The position numbers and the translations under genes were made by a program. The notes below the pieces were generated by a model, which worked only from the letters and a program-made list of their open reading frames with translations, did no database searches and was not told the origin of the DNA. 6,955 nt of DNA from Thiotrichaceae bacterium. Its GTDB lineage: Bacteria > Pseudomonadota > Gammaproteobacteria > SZUA-229. The first letter of the stretch is position 1. Each line of letters begins with the position of its first letter. This document shows, one piece after another, positions 1 through 5,339 of the stretch. The stretch spans positions 211,500 through 218,454 of the forward strand of contig NVWZ01000001.1 in assembly GCA_002746365.1 (NCBI GenBank), read 5' to 3'.

Positions 1-1316
1 CTTAAGTCTTCATTTTCGACCAGTTCGGCCAAACTGTTATTTACATAATCTGCATCTATAGTAATCGATTGACCGGATTTATCGGGCGCACTGTAGGAAA
101 TTTCTTCCAGTAGTCGCTCCATAATAGTATGCAGACGACGCGCACCAATGTTCTCTGCATTTTCATTGACATCAAACGCTGATTGAGCAATTTGCTTGAC
201 ACCGTCATCGGTAAATTCGATATTTAAACCTTCCGTTTTCATCAGCGCTTTATATTGAATGGTTAAGGCGGCATCAGGCTCCGTTAATATGCGTTCGAAA
301 TCTTCAGCATTTAACGCCGACAATTCTACCCGTATGGGTAAACGCCCTTGCAACTCGGGGATTAGGTCACTGGGTTTGGTTAGATGAAATGCGCCGGACG
401 CAATGAATAGTATGTGATCAGTTTTAACCATACCGTATTTAGTGGTCACCGTGCAGCCTTCGACCAAAGGTAACAGGTCGCGTTGCACGCCTTCACGAGA
501 CACGTCTGCGCCGCCACCACTTTCAGCACGTTTAGCCACTTTATCAATTTCATCAATAAACACGATGCCATTTTGTTCCGCATTTTCTACTGCTCGCGTC
601 TTTAACTCTTCGTCTTTAAGTAACTTGCCGGCTTCTTCATCAAGAATGGCTTTCCGCGCTTTGGAAATGCGCATCTTGCTGGTTTTTTTCTTATCACTGC
701 CCATATTTTGGAACATGCCCTGCAACTGAGAGGTCATTTCTTCCATACCCGGAGGTGCCATGATTTCTACGCCAACAGGTGCGGCGGTGACTTCTAGTTC
801 TATCTCTTTGTCATCAAGTTCACCGTTACGTAGCTTTTCTCTAAATTTTTGACGGGTTGAATTTTCGGCATCTTCTTCAGGTTCACCAAACTCATTTCGT
901 GCTGGCGGCAATAAAGCATCTAAAATCCGTTCTTCGGCGGCTTCTTCGGCTAAATGGCGGACTTTTTTCATTTCCTGCTCACGAGTCGTTTTAACAGACA
1001 TATCGACAAGATCACGAATTATCGTATCAACTTCGCGGCCAACATAGCCGATTTCGGTGAACTTGGTCGCTTCAACTTTAACAAAAGGCGCGTTCGCCAG
1101 GTGCGCCAGTCTACGTGCAATTTCGGTTTTTCCGACACCGGTCGGCCCGATCATCAGAATGTTTTTTGGCGTGACCTCATTTCTCAAACTTTCGTCCAGC
1201 TGCATACGACGCCAGCGATTACGCAGTGCTATCGCCACCGCACGCTTGGCATCATTTTGACCAACGATGTGTTTATCTAATTCCTGTACGATTTCTCTGG
1301 GTGTCATTTCAGACAT
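1..1316 (-). CDS. hslU: HslU, ATPase/unfoldase subunit of the HslVU protease (3' end cut by window edge)
   Basis: HslU is the AAA+ hexameric ring that unfolds cytoplasmic proteins and feeds them into the HslV peptidase. The frame reads without interruption from ATG at 1316 to position 1: 438 codons plus two bases. Visible landmarks are Walker A GPTGVGKT (residues 57-64), the pore-loop GYVG (90-93), Walker B IVFIDEID (251-258), the arginine finger in ELQGRLP (R325) and sensor-2 GARRL (391-395). The intermediate (I) domain fills roughly 110-240. The sequence ends ...NEDLS; the E. coli protein is 443 residues and, as I recall it, ends with four more, so only the extreme C-terminal tail that docks into HslV is missing, because of the window edge and not a mutation. 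A GAAGG Shine-Dalgarno sits 9 nt before the ATG. It lies downstream of hslV across a 73-nt gap with a strong hairpin. The assignment is very secure. Confidence 0.97.
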   Translation of the reverse strand, partial: MSEMTPREIVQELDKHIVGQNDAKRAVAIALRNRWRRMQLDESLRNEVTPKNILMIGPTGVGKTEIARRLAHLANAPFVKVEATKFTEIGYVGREVDTIIRDLVDMSVKTTREQEMKKVRHLAEEAAEERILDALLPPARNEFGEPEEDAENSTRQKFREKLRNGELDDKEIELEVTAAPVGVEIMAPPGMEEMTSQLQGMFQNMGSDKKKTSKMRISKARKAILDEEAGKLLKDEELKTRAVENAEQNGIVFIDEIDKVAKRAESGGGADVSREGVQRDLLPLVEGCTVTTKYGMVKTDHILFIASGAFHLTKPSDLIPELQGRLPIRVELSALNAEDFERILTEPDAALTIQYKALMKTEGLNIEFTDDGVKQIAQSAFDVNENAENIGARRLHTIMERLLEEISYSAPDKSGQSITIDADYVNNSLAELVENEDL

Positions 1317-1339
1317 AAAACTTAACCTTCGTTAATTTT

Positions 1340-1369
1340 GGAGTCAGCGAGCAGCGGCTCGCTGACTCC
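1340..1369 (-). promoter_or_regulatory. Perfect 13-bp stem-loop in the hslV-hslU gap
   Basis: GGAGTCAGCGAGC (1340-1352) and GCTCGCTGACTCC (1357-1369) are exact reverse complements around a 4-nt loop, giving a GC-rich hairpin on either strand. In the hslVU transcript it begins 20 nt after the hslV stop and ends 9 nt before the hslU Shine-Dalgarno GAAGG. In that direction it is followed by AAAATT, not a run of T, so it does not look like a standard intrinsic terminator. Plausible roles are partial termination, mRNA processing or protection of the hslV 3' end, setting the HslV:HslU ratio. The structure is seen; the role is inferred. Confidence 0.75.
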
Positions 1370-1389
1370 TATTAGTTTCAAAATTGCGC

Positions 1390-1923
1390 CTATAGTTCTT
1401 CAATTGTTCGCGTCTGATTGGTATAGATGCAAATATCACCTGCGATTTCCAGGCTTTTATCGACCATCTCTCGTGCGGATAATTCTGTGTTATCGAACAA
1501 TGCTCTAGCCGCAGACTGCGCATAGGTGCCGCCCGAGCCAATGGCCATAAGATCATCCTGAGTTTCGATTACATCGCCGGTTCCCGATACCAGTAAAGAG
1601 GCCTCAGCATCAGCCACAATCAACATGGCTTCTAATTTTCGCAAAACACGATCGGTTCGCCAGTCTTTTGCCAGCTCAACCGCTGCACGCTTGAGCTGGC
1701 CACTATGGCGCTCCAGCATTGCCTCAAAGCGTTCTAGCAGAGTGAACGCATCGGCCGTCGCACCGGCGAATCCAACTATAACCTTATCACCATATATTTT
1801 TCTTACTTTGGTGGCATTACCTTTCATAACGGTATTGCCCAAGGTCACCTGACCATCACCACCGACCACAACTTTACCCGCACGTCGCACGGTAAGAATG
1901 GTTGTTCCGTGAAATGTTTCCAC
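1390..1923 (-). CDS. hslV: HslV, peptidase subunit of the HslVU protease
   Basis: HslV is the threonine protease that forms the double-hexamer proteolytic chamber capped by HslU. The 177-residue frame matches the family along its whole length (E. coli, 176). The start codon is GTG (1921-1923) with GGGAG about 6 nt upstream. The encoded N-terminus METFHG precedes TTILTVRR, so the catalytic threonine is T7 and a six-residue propeptide must be removed. D23 (GDGQ), K39 (in NATKVRK) and S130 (IGSGG) correspond to active-site residues D17, K33 and S124 counted from the mature threonine. [11 protein letters not shown] (89-99) and AGDICIYTN (161-169) are family signatures. It ends TIEEL, a few residues shorter than E. 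coli. In E. coli hslVU is heat-shock controlled; upstream here is a TAAAAT hexamer (minus strand, 1979-1984), but I see no convincing sigma-32 or sigma-70 promoter around it. Confidence 0.97.
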   Translation of the reverse strand: METFHGTTILTVRRAGKVVVGGDGQVTLGNTVMKGNATKVRKIYGDKVIVGFAGATADAFTLLERFEAMLERHSGQLKRAAVELAKDWRTDRVLRKLEAMLIVADAEASLLVSGTGDVIETQDDLMAIGSGGTYAQSAARALFDNTELSAREMVDKSLEIAGDICIYTNQTRTIEEL

Positions 1924-2038
1924 TGCTAGCTCCCGTTGATTATTTACGGCTGGATTGTCCTGCCACGAAAAAAGGTGAATTTTACACTATGCAGAGGGCC
2001 GCTCATACCTTGTCAGGCATCAGGCTTTTATTGAATGC

Positions 2039-2235
2039 TTAAAAGGTTATGAGTTCCAACACTTTCTGTTGCTGGGTAATCAGGTCACCAACTGTGTTTT
2101 GAAAGCCCAATGCCAGACTGGCATTGACCCCTTCCGTAAAATTCGAACCGAATACTTATTAGACTTAGTATACTTTAACCACGCTATGGCATAGCTCTGT
2201 TCATTGCTTATCAAGGGTATTGACTGTATAACACC
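2039..2235 (-). pseudogene. Possible decayed coding remnant, frame-disrupted
   Basis: Two overlapping minus-strand frames read as plausible protein but lack a normal start. One runs from 2235 to a TGA at 2080-2082 (51 codons, containing SNEQSYAIAWLKYTKSNKYS). The other runs from 2155 to a TAA at 2039-2041 (38 codons, containing ASLALGFQNTVGDLITQQQK, which looks like the end of an ordinary soluble or helical protein). A third frame upstream is open down to a TGA at 2211-2213. Together they could be one gene broken by frameshifts, lying in the same direction as hslV. I do not recognise a family, and chance open frames cannot be excluded at this length. Confidence 0.25.
2108..2126. repeat. 19-bp dyad CAATGCCAG-A-CTGGCATTG
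   Basis: The two 9-bp arms are exactly complementary around a single central A. The one-base centre suits a dimeric regulator site better than an RNA hairpin. It lies about 185 bp upstream of hslV and 250 bp upstream of the DUF302 gene, far from the predicted promoter, and inside the protein-like remnant, so it may have no function. No regulator gene is present in the window. Confidence 0.4.
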
Positions 2236-2310
2236 TTATGTTCTGGCTTTATACGGAATCGACTATCTCTGTTAACCAGGCTTTCGACTGCCCACCTAAA
2301 ATTGAGCGTT

Positions 2311-2340
2311 TTGCAGAACCGTATATTTAACTTTTATAAT
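2311..2340 (+). promoter_or_regulatory. Probable sigma-70 promoter of the DUF302 gene
   Basis: A perfect -10 TATAAT lies at 2335-2340, with TTGCAG (2311-2316) 18 bp upstream as a poor -35 match (only TTG conserved). Transcription would begin near 2347, giving a leader of about 28 nt with the ribosome binding site GGAGAAG at 2363-2369. No operator overlapping it is evident. Confidence 0.5.
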
Positions 2341-2374
2341 TGAATAACTGATACGCAGTCCCGGAGAAGCTCTT

Positions 2375-2743
2375 ATGAAAAGAACAAAAGTAAATCTATC
2401 AGTAACAGATTCAGCGGAATCTTTGACTAAATCTTTACAGGAAAAAGGCTTTAAGCTTTTTTGTGATATTGATCATCAGGCGAATGCTAATGGCGTAGAC
2501 CTGGAAATGCCAGCATCACGTGTATTGATTTTTGGAAACCCTGTAGCCGGAACCAAACTGATGCAAGTAGATATAGCAATGAGCTTAGATCTACCTTTAC
2601 GCATAGCCATAGTAGATATTGATGGGGAAACATTGATTATTCATCAAACATCAGAAGACTATTGCAGGAATTACCAGGTTGAACATCATCCCGTCCTAAA
2701 AAAGGTTGAAGAATTGTTCGCAACTTTGGTATCGGAAATATAA
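2375..2743 (+). CDS. DUF302 domain protein
   Basis: The 122-residue protein is a stand-alone DUF302 domain (TT1751-like fold), whose biochemical role is not established. Family features are EKGFKLFCDIDHQANA (23-38), the conserved RVLIFGNPVAGTKLMQ (49-64), the DLPLR segment (72-76) and a C-terminal helix (VLKKVEELFATLVSEI, 107-122). There is no signal peptide or membrane segment, so it should be cytoplasmic. The ATG at 2375 is supported by GGAG 8 nt upstream and a TATAAT promoter. Its base composition is close to that of the flanking core genes (about 47% GC in a line I counted), unlike the next gene. It is followed 75 nt later by a flavodoxin-fold gene on the same strand, possibly co-transcribed, and the gap contains an attC-like structure. 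The family call is secure; the function is unknown. Confidence 0.9.
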   Translation: MKRTKVNLSVTDSAESLTKSLQEKGFKLFCDIDHQANANGVDLEMPASRVLIFGNPVAGTKLMQVDIAMSLDLPLRIAIVDIDGETLIIHQTSEDYCRNYQVEHHPVLKKVEELFATLVSEI

Positions 2744-2800
2744 GCTAACATGTCAATTAACGGCGACTTGAACTTCCCTACGTTATTTCTAACGTTATAC
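2743..2800 (+). repeat. attC-like inverted-repeat structure after the DUF302 gene
   Basis: The gap reads, in order: TAAC (2746-2749), 5 nt, AATTAACG (2755-2762), an 18-nt centre, CGTTATTT (2781-2788), 5 nt, GTTATAC (2794-2800). TAAC pairs with GTTA, and AATTAACG pairs with CGTTATTT at 7 of 8 positions, with equal 5-nt spacers. This is the R''-L''-L'-R' arrangement of integron attC sites, in the correct orientation (downstream of the gene, GTTA at the far end), with a length of 58 bp at the short end of the known range. Against it: the boxes do not strictly fit RYYYAAC/GTTRRRY, the centre has no stem, and no integrase gene is present. Confidence 0.3.
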
Positions 2801-2804
2801 AGCA
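2794..2804 (+). repeat. Left arm of an 11-bp inverted repeat flanking the flavodoxin-fold gene
   Basis: GTTATACAGCA here is the exact reverse complement of TGCTGTATAAC at 3371-3381. The pair brackets the gene at 2819-3331. The 9-base core CTGTATAAC occurs a third time at 2224-2232. A random 11-bp match is not very rare in a region this size; its weight comes from position and from fitting cassette ends. Confidence 0.55.
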
Positions 2805-2818
2805 CTAAGGTGTCTTAG

Positions 2819-3331
2819 ATGAGCGACACAATTGCAGTTTTTGCAAGTGCGAGAAGAAATGGAAATACAGGAAAATTCATGGGCTGGGTTGGTAGTGAAT
2901 TAGGTATCAATATTATTGACCTTTCTGAAAAAAATATATCTCCATATGATTACGAGCATAAAAATATAAACGATGACTTCATTCCATTAATGACGCATCT
3001 GTTAAGTCATGAAAAAATTATATTTTCAACTCCTGTCTATTGGTATGCTGCTAGCGCTCAAATGAAAACATTTATTGATAGGACATCTGATTTTTTAGAC
3101 TTAGAAGAGTTTAAAAACATTGGTCGCAGATTGAGGGGCAAGACTGCCTATATTGTTTGCACATCAATAAGCAGTGAAGCCGATCAATCATTTTTGAACT
3201 CTTTTAAAGATACGTTTGAGTATCTAGGTATGAATTACGGAGGGCATGTGCATGCTAATTGCGAGAATGGATATTTTCCAGATGAATACATGGAAGATGT
3301 TTCTAAGTTTGTAAAATCAGTTAAAGGCTAA
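2819..3331 (+). CDS. Flavodoxin-fold NAD(P)H-dependent FMN reductase-like protein
   Basis: The 170-residue protein belongs to the NAD(P)H-dependent oxidoreductase/FMN-reductase group of the flavodoxin superfamily, soluble enzymes that move electrons from NAD(P)H via FMN to quinones, metals, azo or nitro compounds. After the first strand (TIAVFAS, 4-10) comes the FMN-phosphate loop SARRNGNTGK (10-19). The second signature TPVYWYAASAQMKTFIDRTS (71-90) lines the flavin, and GKTAYIVCTSIS (107-118) forms a later core strand. Cysteines are C114 and C148. There is no signal peptide. ATG at 2819 has AAGGTG six nt upstream. The substrate cannot be told. The gene is much more AT-rich than its neighbours (about one third GC over 2881-3000, counted by hand), lies on the strand opposite the surrounding core genes and is bracketed by an inverted repeat, all suggesting acquisition by transfer. 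Confidence 0.88.
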   Translation: MSDTIAVFASARRNGNTGKFMGWVGSELGINIIDLSEKNISPYDYEHKNINDDFIPLMTHLLSHEKIIFSTPVYWYAASAQMKTFIDRTSDFLDLEEFKNIGRRLRGKTAYIVCTSISSEADQSFLNSFKDTFEYLGMNYGGHVHANCENGYFPDEYMEDVSKFVKSVKG

Positions 3332-3370
3332 ATCTAGATATCGTTGAGTAAAAAAATAGATAGTAAACAA

Positions 3371-3381
3371 TGCTGTATAAC
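3371..3381 (+). repeat. Right arm of the 11-bp inverted repeat
   Basis: TGCTGTATAAC is the exact inverse of 2794-2804 and starts 40 nt after the stop of the flavodoxin-fold gene. Its GTATAAC part would be the outer R'' box of a downstream attC site, complementary to the GTTATAC on the other side of the gene. Confidence 0.55.
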
Positions 3382-3498
3382 AAGGCCGATTAACGCAGTA
3401 AATTGCCGGTTACGGGTTCATGGCTGATCATGCAGTAGACCGAAATCTACTTAACATAGGCGTTCGCGTTTTAAATTTCTTGTATAGTGTTGTTAGGC
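3375..3498 (+). repeat. Possible second attC-like element
   Basis: The stretch starts with GTATAACAAGGC (3375-3386) and ends with GTTAGGC (3492-3498), a perfect GTTRRRY core box. The length of about 124 bp resembles the Vibrio-type repeats, and TAAC pairs with GTTA at the ends. An ATTAACG follows the first box at nearly the same distance as in the 2743-2800 element. A small internal hairpin AGTAGA/TCTACT lies at 3434-3451. I could not find the inner L''/L' pairing that a working attC needs, so this is either degenerate or coincidental. Confidence 0.2.
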
Positions 3499-3559
3499 TT
3501 TCTCGTTTGCGTAAATTATAAAAGTCTATCATAACTCGCAATCAGGCACTGGTAACCCC

Positions 3560-4333
3560 TTACGGTTGAGGTCGTTCAAACGTCCACTGTTTTTCATCGG
3601 ACAAGGTTTTATTAAATTTATAACCGCCCATTTTAAATTTTTTAAGCTCTTCGGGTTTTTCGATACGATTTCGGATTATGTAATCCGTCATCATGCCACG
3701 TGCGCGTTTTGCGAAAATGGCAACGATGCGAGTCTTTCCTCCTTTGGTTTCTTTAAAGTTTATATTTAATAAACGCCCTTCTAGTAATTTTGGTTTAACT
3801 GATTTGAAATATTCATTTGATGCCAGGTTCACCAAAACGGCTTCTTTCTGTTTTTTTAATTCTTTATTCAGGCTTTTTGTAATGCGCTCATCCCAAAATT
3901 GATAAAGATTTTCGCCTCGATCATTTTTAAGTTTAGTCTTCATTTCCAGACGATAGGGCTGAATCAAATCCAGTGGTCGCAAACAGCCGTAAAGGCCGGA
4001 GAGTATTCTCAGATGATCCTGCGCATAGGCATAATCTTCTTCTTTATAAGCAGCCAGCTCCAGACCACTGTAGACGTCTCCTTTAAAAGCAAAAATGGCC
4101 TGTTTAGCGTTTTTAGTGGTGAACGGTGTTTTGAATGTTTTGTAACGATCAACATTTAATGTTGCAATATTTTCACTGATCGCCATCATGTCCTGAAGTT
4201 TTTTGCTTTTAATTTTTCGCAATTCTTTAATCAATAATTCGGAATCTTTCAAGGACTCCGGTTTGCTATATTTTTTTGAAAGGCTAGTTTCTTCGAAATC
4301 CTGCCCTTTAGATGGCGATAGTGTGATTAACAT
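3560..4333 (-). CDS. yaaA: YaaA, peroxide stress/iron-limiting DNA-binding family protein (UPF0246)
   Basis: The 257-residue protein covers the full family length (E. coli YaaA, 258). In E. coli, YaaA is induced by OxyR during hydrogen peroxide stress and lowers free intracellular iron, limiting Fenton damage; the family has a DNA-binding fold. Seen here are LSPSK at 5-9, FKGDVYSGL (83-91), LSGLYGCLRPLDLIQPYRLE (111-130), LVNLASNEYFK (167-177) and FAKRARGMMTDYI (207-219), all family hallmarks. No signal peptide or membrane segment is present; the protein is lysine-rich. The start ATG (4331-4333) has only a weak AGAGA ribosome binding site. It lies 73 nt after xerC on the same strand and converges with the flavodoxin-fold gene. 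A TATAAT upstream (minus strand, 4367-4372) could give it separate transcription. The family is secure; the exact role here is inferred from E. coli. Confidence 0.95.
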   Translation of the reverse strand: MLITLSPSKGQDFEETSLSKKYSKPESLKDSELLIKELRKIKSKKLQDMMAISENIATLNVDRYKTFKTPFTTKNAKQAIFAFKGDVYSGLELAAYKEEDYAYAQDHLRILSGLYGCLRPLDLIQPYRLEMKTKLKNDRGENLYQFWDERITKSLNKELKKQKEAVLVNLASNEYFKSVKPKLLEGRLLNINFKETKGGKTRIVAIFAKRARGMMTDYIIRNRIEKPEELKKFKMGGYKFNKTLSDEKQWTFERPQP

Positions 4334-4359
4334 TTTTTTCTCTGTGAAAATAGCTTACT

Positions 4360-4379
4360 TATGCGCATTATAACGCATA
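4360..4379 (-). promoter_or_regulatory. Possible yaaA -10 element embedded in a dyad
   Basis: On the minus strand, a perfect TATAAT (4367-4372) lies inside TATGCG-8 nt-CGCATA (4360-4379). The -35 region 16-19 bp upstream has no good TTGACA match, so an activator would probably be needed if it is a promoter. The arms flanking the -10 could bind a regulator. I tested the OxyR spacing (ATAG-N7-CTAT repeats) because E. coli yaaA is OxyR-controlled; it does not fit. Confidence 0.35.
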
Positions 4380-4406
4380 GCGTTGGACAGCCATAAATAA
4401 CACCGT

Positions 4407-5336
4407 TTATTTTTTTCGTGCGCGAGGATGTGCGTTATCGTAAACGCCGGCAAGATGTTGAAAATCTAGATGAGTATAAATTTGTGTCGTGCTCAAGTTT
4501 GCATGGCCCAATAATTCCTGCACTGCACGTAAGTCTTTAGACGATTCTAAAATGTGCGATGCAAATGAATGGCGCAACATGTGGGGATAAACAGGGGTAT
4601 TTAATCCTTGTGTTATTGCCATTTTTTTCATCCGTTTCTGGATACTGCTATTACTTATACGGCTGCCACGTGAACTGATAAACAAAGCGGTTTCATTTTC
4701 ATTTACCACTTGATCCCGGACTTTTTTCCAGTTATTGATTGCCTGCTTTGCTTTTTTCCCAAACGGAACACGTCGCTGTTTCTGCCCCTTGCCGATGACG
4801 TTCAGTGTTTGCTGTTGCCAGTCTATATCCGACATATTTAATCCACTTAATTCTGACAAACGCAGACCACAGGCATACATTAATTCCATCATCGCATTAT
4901 CACGACAGATTAAATTGTTACTTTCTTCTGTTGTGGTTGTGGCCGCTCTAATTTCTAATAACTGATTTATTTCATCAACGTTGAGTGTTTTAGGTAAACG
5001 CTTTGCTGTTTTTGGCGCCGGGATGCCAACAGCGGGATTATGTTTTGCGCGTTTAAATCGACACAGGTAATTAAACAAACTACGAATCGATGATAGCCAA
5101 CGCTGCAGACTTTTACCGGATAAACCTTTTCTGTGTAACTGCGCGACAATACGACGAATGTCTGCCTGTTTTATACTGTCCCAGTCCAGTGGGAGGTCTC
5201 CATCAAATGCGCCACCATTTATAAAATGATTTATATCTCGGCTATAAGCGGCAACGGTATGACTGGAGTAACGTTTTTCTGCGCGCAGATAACGGTAAAA
5301 TTTATCCAAATCCTGCTTTAGCGTTGGCGCAGACAT
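4407..5336 (-). CDS. xerC: XerC tyrosine recombinase
   Basis: XerC acts with XerD at the dif site to resolve chromosome dimers at cell division. The 309-residue protein has the N-terminal SAM-like core-binding domain (about 5-100) and the C-terminal catalytic domain. Catalytic residues are all present: R159 (CGLRLSEL), K183 (IGKGQK), H252 and R255 (PHMLRHSFASH), H278 (LLGHANLS) and the nucleophile Y287 (TQIYTHLDF). The ending DFQHLAGVYDNAHPRARKK is typical of XerC and separates it from XerD and phage integrases. Compared with E. coli (298), an Ala/Thr/Glu-rich stretch around 131-143 adds about seven residues in the linker before the catalytic domain. ATG at 5336 is 3 nt after the DUF484 stop, with no good Shine-Dalgarno, so translation is probably coupled. 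The dapF-DUF484-xerC order is conserved in gammaproteobacteria. Confidence 0.97.
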   Translation of the reverse strand: MSAPTLKQDLDKFYRYLRAEKRYSSHTVAAYSRDINHFINGGAFDGDLPLDWDSIKQADIRRIVAQLHRKGLSGKSLQRWLSSIRSLFNYLCRFKRAKHNPAVGIPAPKTAKRLPKTLNVDEINQLLEIRAATTTTEESNNLICRDNAMMELMYACGLRLSELSGLNMSDIDWQQQTLNVIGKGQKQRRVPFGKKAKQAINNWKKVRDQVVNENETALFISSRGSRISNSSIQKRMKKMAITQGLNTPVYPHMLRHSFASHILESSKDLRAVQELLGHANLSTTQIYTHLDFQHLAGVYDNAHPRARKK

Positions 5337-5339
5337 TGG

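Larger units (their letters stand above)
1924..2374. other. 451-bp stretch without an intact gene, between divergent hslV and the DUF302 gene
   Basis: This stretch separates minus-strand hslV from the plus-strand DUF302 gene. It should contain the promoters for both directions. It holds the hslV leader (1924-2038), a TCAGGCA/TCAGGC tandem near 2014-2026, protein-like minus-strand reading stretches (2039-2235), a 19-bp dyad (2108-2126), a copy of CTGTATAACA (2224-2233) and a probable sigma-70 promoter (2311-2340). No tRNA, intact ORF with a ribosome binding site, or clear terminator was seen. Confidence 0.7.

Noticed and set aside
1..6. hslU truncated or pseudogene because no stop is present
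   Set aside because: The frame is intact to the window edge and ends four residues short of the normal length, so the edge explains it.
442..1280. Plus-strand open frames of 67-108 codons across hslU
   Set aside because: They lie antisense to an intact, fully conserved hslU, have no ribosome binding sites and no recognisable protein features.
1979..2040. Sigma-32 heat-shock promoter for hslV
   Set aside because: Expected from E. coli, but no acceptable CTTGAA / CCCCAT pair at the right spacing was found; only an isolated TAAAAT.
2794..3381. Insertion sequence with terminal inverted repeats around the flavodoxin-fold gene
   Set aside because: The gene is an oxidoreductase, not a transposase, the repeats are only 11 bp, and I see no target-site duplication.
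3332..3559. Bidirectional terminator between the convergent flavodoxin-fold gene and yaaA
   Set aside because: No GC-rich stem followed by a T-run on either strand; only a weak 4-bp stem near 3553-3567 and an AGTAGA/TCTACT hairpin without a T-tract.
4325..4380. OxyR binding site upstream of yaaA
   Set aside because: CTAT/ATAA-like pieces are present, but the spacing does not fit four ATAG/CTAT half-sites separated by 7 nt.
4407..5336. Tyrosine recombinase as the integrase of the neighbouring island
   Set aside because: The sequence is a housekeeping XerC by its C-terminal signature and its dapF-DUF484 operon context, and it has no IntI-specific extra domain.
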